Assembly: GCA_034401135.1 (NCBI GenBank)
Contig: JAWZSP010000006.1
Location: 2,046,001 to 2,110,000, forward strand
Source: Volutella citrinella
Taxonomy: Eukaryota > Ascomycota > Sordariomycetes > Hypocreales > Nectriaceae
Direction: 5' to 3'
DNA length: 64,000 bases
The notes below the pieces were generated by a model. The model searched no databases and was not told the DNA's origin. It saw nothing but the letters and a program-made list of their open reading frames with translations. The translations under genes and the position numbers were made by a program. Positions within the stretch are counted from its first letter, which is position 1. Each line of letters starts with the position of its first letter. Shown here piece after piece: positions 58,855 through 64,000 of the stretch.

Positions 58855-60991
58855 ATGGACGCTGTACGTGACCCGGAAGAGAGGCCAGCCAGCAGTGCGT
58901 CGCCAGAGGACCATGATGCATTTGACAATCAGGGTTCCTCATCCAAGCAGACACAAGTGCCTGGACCCAAGAGAAAGCGCACTGCCTCCACCGCCGACTA
59001 CACCCGACGGAAGCGGGCGGTAACAGCGTGTGAGTTCTGTCGTCTGCGAAAGGCCAAGTGTGACAACGAACGCCCTTCATGTGGCTACTGCGTCAAGCAC
59101 CAAGCTAGGTGCATATACGCAGATACTGAGGCCTCTGAGCTGGATGCCTTTTTCGGGCCCTCGGCGCCGTCGACCGCCCAGCAAATACTTGAGCGCCTTG
59201 ACGAGATTAAGGGGCTGCTGCAGTCTAATTCGGCTCTCAACTCCGGCAACACACGTCTGGCGCCAGGGGTCTGTCCCAACAATGACAGCCCAGTCAACAC
59301 CAATACCCCGTGGGAAGTAGATACCACCCAGAGCAAAACTCACGACATGCCCGACGACCCTTGGACACAGAGCAGCACAGAGCTTCAGCCCGGTCCATAC
59401 AGATATATCCGATGCGAGTGTATACTACAATGGCCCGTATTTCGGCCATTCTTATCCGACAATGATTTACAGATCACATCGTTTCCCTCTACAGCCTCGT
59501 CTATGGATGATGGCCAGGAAAACAAAGGCCTCATGCTAGAAGAGTCATTCGTTCACCTGTGCAACAAGTTCCTTTCGCTGGTGCATCACAGAAATCCTAT
59601 TCTACAGCCCTCAGAGCTGATACGAATTGCAAAAGAGACTGAAGAGCATGGCCTACAATGGGACTCAGCTTCCTGTCTTGTGGTGAGTCGTCATCCCCTG
59701 TCATTGACACGCGCTGACTATTCAGCTCCTTGCTTGCGCCCTGGCCGCATACTCACGCCCCTGGGAGAAGCCACACGGTGTTTTGTCACATGATATCATG
59801 CAAGACACTTCGCCGTCTCCCATGGAAGACGCCAAGGACAAAGAGCGCGCGGAGGCGTACTACATGGCAGCAAAGAAAAGACTAGGGCTGTTGGGACATT
59901 CTACACGAGATATCCAGTGCTTCTTCTACGCACACATGTACGAGAAGATAGCTATGCGCCCAATAGAGGCTTGCATCCAAGTCCAGGCAGCGTCTTGCCG
60001 CCTCCAAGCCCATCTCTTGAGCAGACAGGCCAAGTCTCTGACCAGCGATACGCCATCGCATCACCTGGAACAGCGGCTCTTCTGGTCCTGCTTCCGAGCT
60101 GAAAGGTGAGTTCTCGGTAGCGACCGACCGGTGATAATTAGGGCTAAGGATTGAAGCGAGCTCCTGGTTGAACTCGACTTTCGTGCCAGCGGGCTCCAAA
60201 GCCTACCATACCCGGATCCTTTTCCCGTCGTGCCCCAAAACCTTGCCGCAACAGTCCAAGACAGCCCTGGATCTCCAAAAGCGGCAGAGCTGCAACAGCT
60301 CCGCGAGCAAAAGAGCTGGGCATTCTACCTCGCCGAAATTGCCCTGCGTAGGACGATTGATGCTACCGTGCGCTTGGTGTATGCCAAAGGCGAGCAGGAG
60401 TGGCTTCGCAATCCGTCGCACCTGGTACGCCAATACCAGGACCTTGAGCAGCAAATATCGAGCTGGTATGTCCCATTTGCCCTCTCAACGCAGCGTAATG
60501 CTGACACCCGTAGGCTCTGCTATCTGCCTGAAGTCGTTCAACCAGGTGACGAACAGGTTCCGGATGACGAGCTCACGATGTATCTTCAAGCGCGCTTCCT
60601 CGAGTGGCGCGAGTTTGTGTTGCGACCAATTCTGTATTACGCCCTGCATCACACATCACCGTATGTTAGCAACGATATCCTGAAGTTGGCACAAAAGGCT
60701 GTCGACATCTGCTCCGAGACCATTACGCGTTACCTCACGAAATGGAGACACGGAGGCACGTGGTTCGGCTGTAGGCGGCTCTTTCTGAGTGCGAGCATGG
60801 TACTCAGCGTCGTGTTGCGTCCCGAATGTGGAGTTCGCGCCCCGATGGACTGGCGGTTGATCCTGGCCCAGGCCTTGTCCAATCTACGGTACTGGGGGCA
60901 GGACTCGGCTGATGTCGACTTGATGGCTTCTGTGCTTGGCAGATTGTATGAGCAGGCCCGTCACGCGGAGTCGAATTGGACTAGCAACTGA
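58855..60991 (+). CDS. Zn2Cys6 transcription factor
   Basis: Exons 58855-59682, 59726-60105 and 60157-60991 give 680 aa. A basic stretch (PGPKRKR, TRRKRAV) precedes the zinc cluster CEFCRLRKAKCDNERPSCGY, with spacing C-x2-C-x6-C-x6-C-x2-C-x6-C starting at Cys59. A short helix QQILERLDEIKGLLQSN (about 103-120) could be the dimerising coil. The rest follows the fungal regulator middle-homology pattern: LVHHRNPILQPSELIRIAKE, SCLVLLACALAAYSRPWE, CFFYAHMYEKIAMRPIEACI, HLEQRLFWSCFRAERSELLV and LPYPDPFP. It is a nuclear activator or repressor. The MFS transporter lies about 800 bp downstream on the same strand, and the sulfatase diverges from it; either could be its target. Confidence 0.87.
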
Positions 60992-61804
60992 GGCAGGACC
61001 AGGCAATAGTTGCAATAGATCAGAATGATCCATAATATCAATTCCTCCATGTCCCAAGAGTAGCAGCCATCATGAGTGATTGGATGTCGCTGTTGCTAAG
61101 AAGCTCAATGCCCAGCCCTTCGGTAAAGTGCAGGTCACAAGAATCATTAATGTTAAGTCGTGACATGTTCCACTAACCCTATTGAAGTTTTTGGACATTT
61201 GTAGCCACGACAGGCATTATGGCGAATCAGGTACCTAATACCTGGACAGTACTTGCCTAGCCTGTACTTAAGCTAACCTCCATATCTGATCCGCTAGTGA
61301 CTACCTATCAGAGCATACCATGAGGCTTGGCACGCAATTGATCCTTGCCATTGCAATGGCGGCCCACGGATTTGGCGGGTGTAGACGGAATAGCGGCTCC
61401 ATTGAAGGGAGCATCTGTCCAGCTCCGTCCACACCCGCCATCTCCGCCGGCCTAGGCCATCCCAGCCTCCCTTCTGGTTGGTGTCGCCTAGGCTAAACCA
61501 CGGCTGGCGCTTCTAGCCTGCCTCCCTGGCCTGTCAGGTGTGGTCATGGGGGCGCTGAAGACCAATGTCAGTCTGTCGGAGTTCCCCACGGGGTTGAAGC
61601 AAGTCTTGGGGAATGGCCCGAGCTACCGGGAGAATGGGTAGTATCTTGTGGGGTGCATCAACCTTGAACACACTTCAACTACCGTTAAATGCGAGTCGAG
61701 ACACGGCTATAAAGCGACAGGCCCCTTCTTGAATGAATCATGAAGCATCGAGGCACTGGCTGGTTCATCAAAACACCCTGCACTAACACCTTGACAGTTC
61801 CGAC
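60992..61804. other. intergenic stretch: transporter promoter
   Basis: No gene is seen in about 800 bp. The right end is the promoter of the MFS transporter, with a TATA element at 61708. Confidence 0.5.
61708..61713 (+). promoter_or_regulatory. TATA box of the sugar transporter
   Basis: TATAAA in the context GGCTATAAAGCGAC lies 92 nt before the transporter ATG at 61805, a fitting distance for a regulated fungal promoter with a short leader. Confidence 0.55.
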
Positions 61805-63579
61805 ATGACGAACGCGAGCGCCTCAGTGACGGCCGACCGGCGCAGCCTGGTCAGCTACTTCAACGGCAGGCTCTTCTTCTCTTGCGCGCTCATCGCGCTC
61901 AGCCAAGTCAACTTTGGCGCTGATCAGGGCGCCTTCAGCGCCACCCAGGCCATGCCGTTCTTCAAGCAGAAGTTTGGCTGGTACGACCCGGCGACCAAGA
62001 CGTACATCCTCAAGACGACGTACCTCTCGCTCCTCAACAGTCTGAACTACATTGGCTTCGCCTTCGGGCTGGTCTTTGGCAACCTCGTCAGCCGCAGATA
62101 CGGTCGACGCATCGCCATGTTCAGCATGTGCTTCTGGGCCCTTGCCGCGGCCGTCATCCTCATCTCCGCCCAGCACCGTGAGCAGATGATTGCCGGGCGT
62201 ATCGTGGCATATGTCTATATAGGTAAGTGACAGTGGCAATTTGAGAGACCCGTGCCTTATGTTTATGTAGGAATGGAACTCGCACTCGTGCCTGTGCTGC
62301 AGTCGGAGCTTGTTCCTCGCCAGGTCCGCGGATTCGTCGTTGGAACGTATCAGTCCGGCATTCTGGTGAGACATCCTATCCGTGTGCTTCATACTGGCGA
62401 CTGACTTGCTAGGTCGGTGCATTGCTGATGGCGGGCATCTGCCGTGGCACAAGCGACATCAAGAGCCATGCATCGTGGAGGATCCCGTTTGGTCTCTTCT
62501 TCATCATTCCCTCCCTTCTCTTCGTTGGAGTCTTCTGGCTACCCGAGGTATGTCTCCAGCCTCTCATCCTGGCCCAATTCTGACCGTTCAGTCGCCGCGA
62601 TGGCTCTTGACACGCAACCGAAACGAAGAAGCCCTGGAGTCGCTGAGGCTCCTGCGACAGGGTCGATACACGGAGGAGGAGATTCAGGCCGAATTCGAGG
62701 AGATCCAGATGAGCGTCAGCACCATTGTCGAGAAGGGCACCTTCCCTGAGCTCTTTCAGGGCAGTAAGACCGCCTAGCGAACCAGATTTGGCCACGCTGA
62801 CCAGAGCAGCGAATCTCAAGCGAACAATGATCACCGTCGGAGTCAACATCTTCCTCCAGCTCACGGGACAGAACTTTGCCTCCATCTACGGCACCATCTT
62901 CATCCAGTCGCTCGGCACCGTCAACCCGTTCACCATGAACCTAATCAACAGTGCCATCGGAATTCTCGTGACCCTTTCCAGCCAGCTGCTGACGGATAGG
63001 GCGGGCCGAAAGTAAGTCGCCCTCTCAACTGCCTCCAGAATCCGCTAACGAGTAAGGCCACTCATGGCGATTGGTACTGTCGTGCAGATGTCCGCCATCA
63101 TGACCATGGGCGGTCTCGGAACTGTTGCCAACCCTTCGTACGGTATCAAGACGGCGATCGTCTCCATGCTGTCCATCTTCCAGGCCGGCTTCTGCTTTGG
63201 CTGGGCACCCCTATCGCATGTCGTTGCCGCCGAAATTCCCACCAACCGCCTGCGAGATCTCACCTATGCCTTTGGCAGCATCTTCAACATTTTGATTCAG
63301 TTTACTGTCTCGTTTTCCATCCCATACCTTCTCAACAAGCCGTACGCGGCACTAGGGTCCAAGGTCGGCTTCATCTTTGGATCAACTGCCTTTTGTGCAT
63401 TGCTCTTCACCATCTTCTGCATCCCAGACTGCAAGGGCAAGACGCTTGAAGAGATTGACAACCTGTTCTTGCAGAGTGTGCCAGTCCGGAAGTTTGCCAC
63501 AACAAAGCTGGCCCCTTTAGGTCAGGTGAATGACGAGAAGGCCGAGGTGGTAGAGAAGGAGCACCGTGATATGGTCTGA
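61805..63579 (+). CDS. MFS sugar transporter
   Basis: Six exons, 61805-62222, 62271-62365, 62413-62547, 62592-62763, 62810-63011 and 63057-63579, join in phase to 514 aa. It is a 12-helix plasma-membrane permease of the sugar porter family. Seen in order are FGADQGAFSATQAMPFFKQK, NLVSRRYGRRIAMFSMCFW with the RxGRR loop, ELVPRQVRGFVVGTYQ, ESPRWLLTRNRNEEALESLR (PESPRW motif), NIFLQLTGQNFASIYG, DRAGRKPLMAIG and AAEIPTNRLRDLTYAFGSIF. The acceptor GAGCAG ending 62809 was chosen over two nearby AGs because it restores the conserved GTNLKRT. It converges with the GH35 gene, whose stop is 147 bp away, so galactoside uptake is inferred. Confidence 0.87.
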
Positions 63580-63726
63580 GCTGGTCGATAAATATGTCGA
63601 AACGAGAGCGAACGGCAAGTTGGCGGCCCATTGAGATGTGTCATACACTATAAAGCCGAATTTAATACTTGGCTTGCCGATTTTCTCGAGACTGTACTCT
63701 CAAAATCCCAGATTGAGTTCGTGAGC

Positions 63727-64000
63727 CTAGACAGCCCCTAATAAGCATTCTCTCGCTTGGCCCAACCCACTCCTACCAGTCCACACAGGCCTGGACGCCA
63801 CCAAAACGATCTTGTCAAACTTGGCTCCGCTACCCTCCAGCGCCCACAGCAGAACAGATATCTGGTTCTGGCCGTTGTAGTTCAGAATGCCCCCCCGGAA
63901 CAAGGAACTTGAACTGAGGGCCGAGATTTCCAGCGAGTTTTCCAAATTGCCAGCCGTTGATGTAGAGAAGCGCGCGGAACGCACCACTCGGCTTGTTGGG
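63727..64000 (-). CDS. GH35 beta-galactosidase, 3' end only, apparent frameshift
   Basis: From the right edge the minus strand reads FRALLYINGWQFGKLAGNLG and PQFKFLVPGG. Past a run of seven G (plus-strand C7 at 63890-63896) the frame shifts to ILNYNGQNQISVLLWALEGS, then GAKFDKIVLVASRPVWTG and a stop at 63727. Together they match the C-terminal jelly-roll of fungal GH35 beta-galactosidases, in which the two parts are continuous. Six G instead of seven would restore the frame. The rest lies outside the window. It may be a live gene with a homopolymer error in the assembly or a true late frameshift that alters the last 50 residues. Confidence 0.72.
   Translation of the reverse strand, partial: PTSRVVRSARFSTSTAGNLENSLEISALSSSSLFRGGILNYNGQNQISVLLWALEGSGAKFDKIVLVASRPVWTGRSGLGQARECLLGAV

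Overview
The window looks like nuclear DNA of a filamentous ascomycete (Pezizomycotina), probably a sordariomycete. It has short introns of about 40-70 nt with GT/AG borders and CTAAC/CTGAC branch points, typical fungal families (HET domain, Zn2Cys6 and fucose-lectin proteins), and many spliced genes on both strands. The species cannot be fixed from sequence alone. All intron positions were read by eye from splice signals, frame and family conservation.

Layout: 0-14 kb is mostly a conserved housekeeping block: the 3' part of cytochrome c oxidase subunit 6A (COX13-type), APC/C subunit 5, a CIA30-type complex I assembly factor, a Pro-rich hypothetical protein, a Tim44-like/mL45-type mitochondrial protein, a urea-type sodium/solute symporter and a small two-helix membrane protein. 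From 14 to 21.2 kb there is a 7 kb stretch with no confident gene but with intron-like signals. It lies in front of a ten-exon protein with three RRMs (21.2-24.4 kb).

25-45 kb is more accessory: a hypothetical gene with an apparent frameshift, a small secreted six-cysteine protein, a membrane-anchored fucose-lectin-like protein, a berberine-bridge-type FAD oxidase, an unknown protein, an AAAP amino-acid transporter, a secreted beta-lactamase-like serine hydrolase, a diverged HET protein and a homogentisate 1,2-dioxygenase copy with an in-frame TGA.

45.5-55.4 kb is a graveyard. It holds decayed tandem fragments resembling the HA2 region of DEAH-box helicases, a dispersed motif in both orientations, a tandem array of intron-like modules, a broken UPF1-like SF1 helicase gene with a second partial copy, and a broken C2H2 zinc-finger gene.

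55.7-64 kb returns to metabolic genes: a sulfatase, a Zn2Cys6 regulator, an MFS sugar transporter and, convergent with it at the right edge, the 3' end of a GH35 beta-galactosidase. The last three suggest a small galactoside-use cluster, by inference from neighbourhood. Several apparent +1 shifts fall in homopolymers, so some breaks may be assembly errors.
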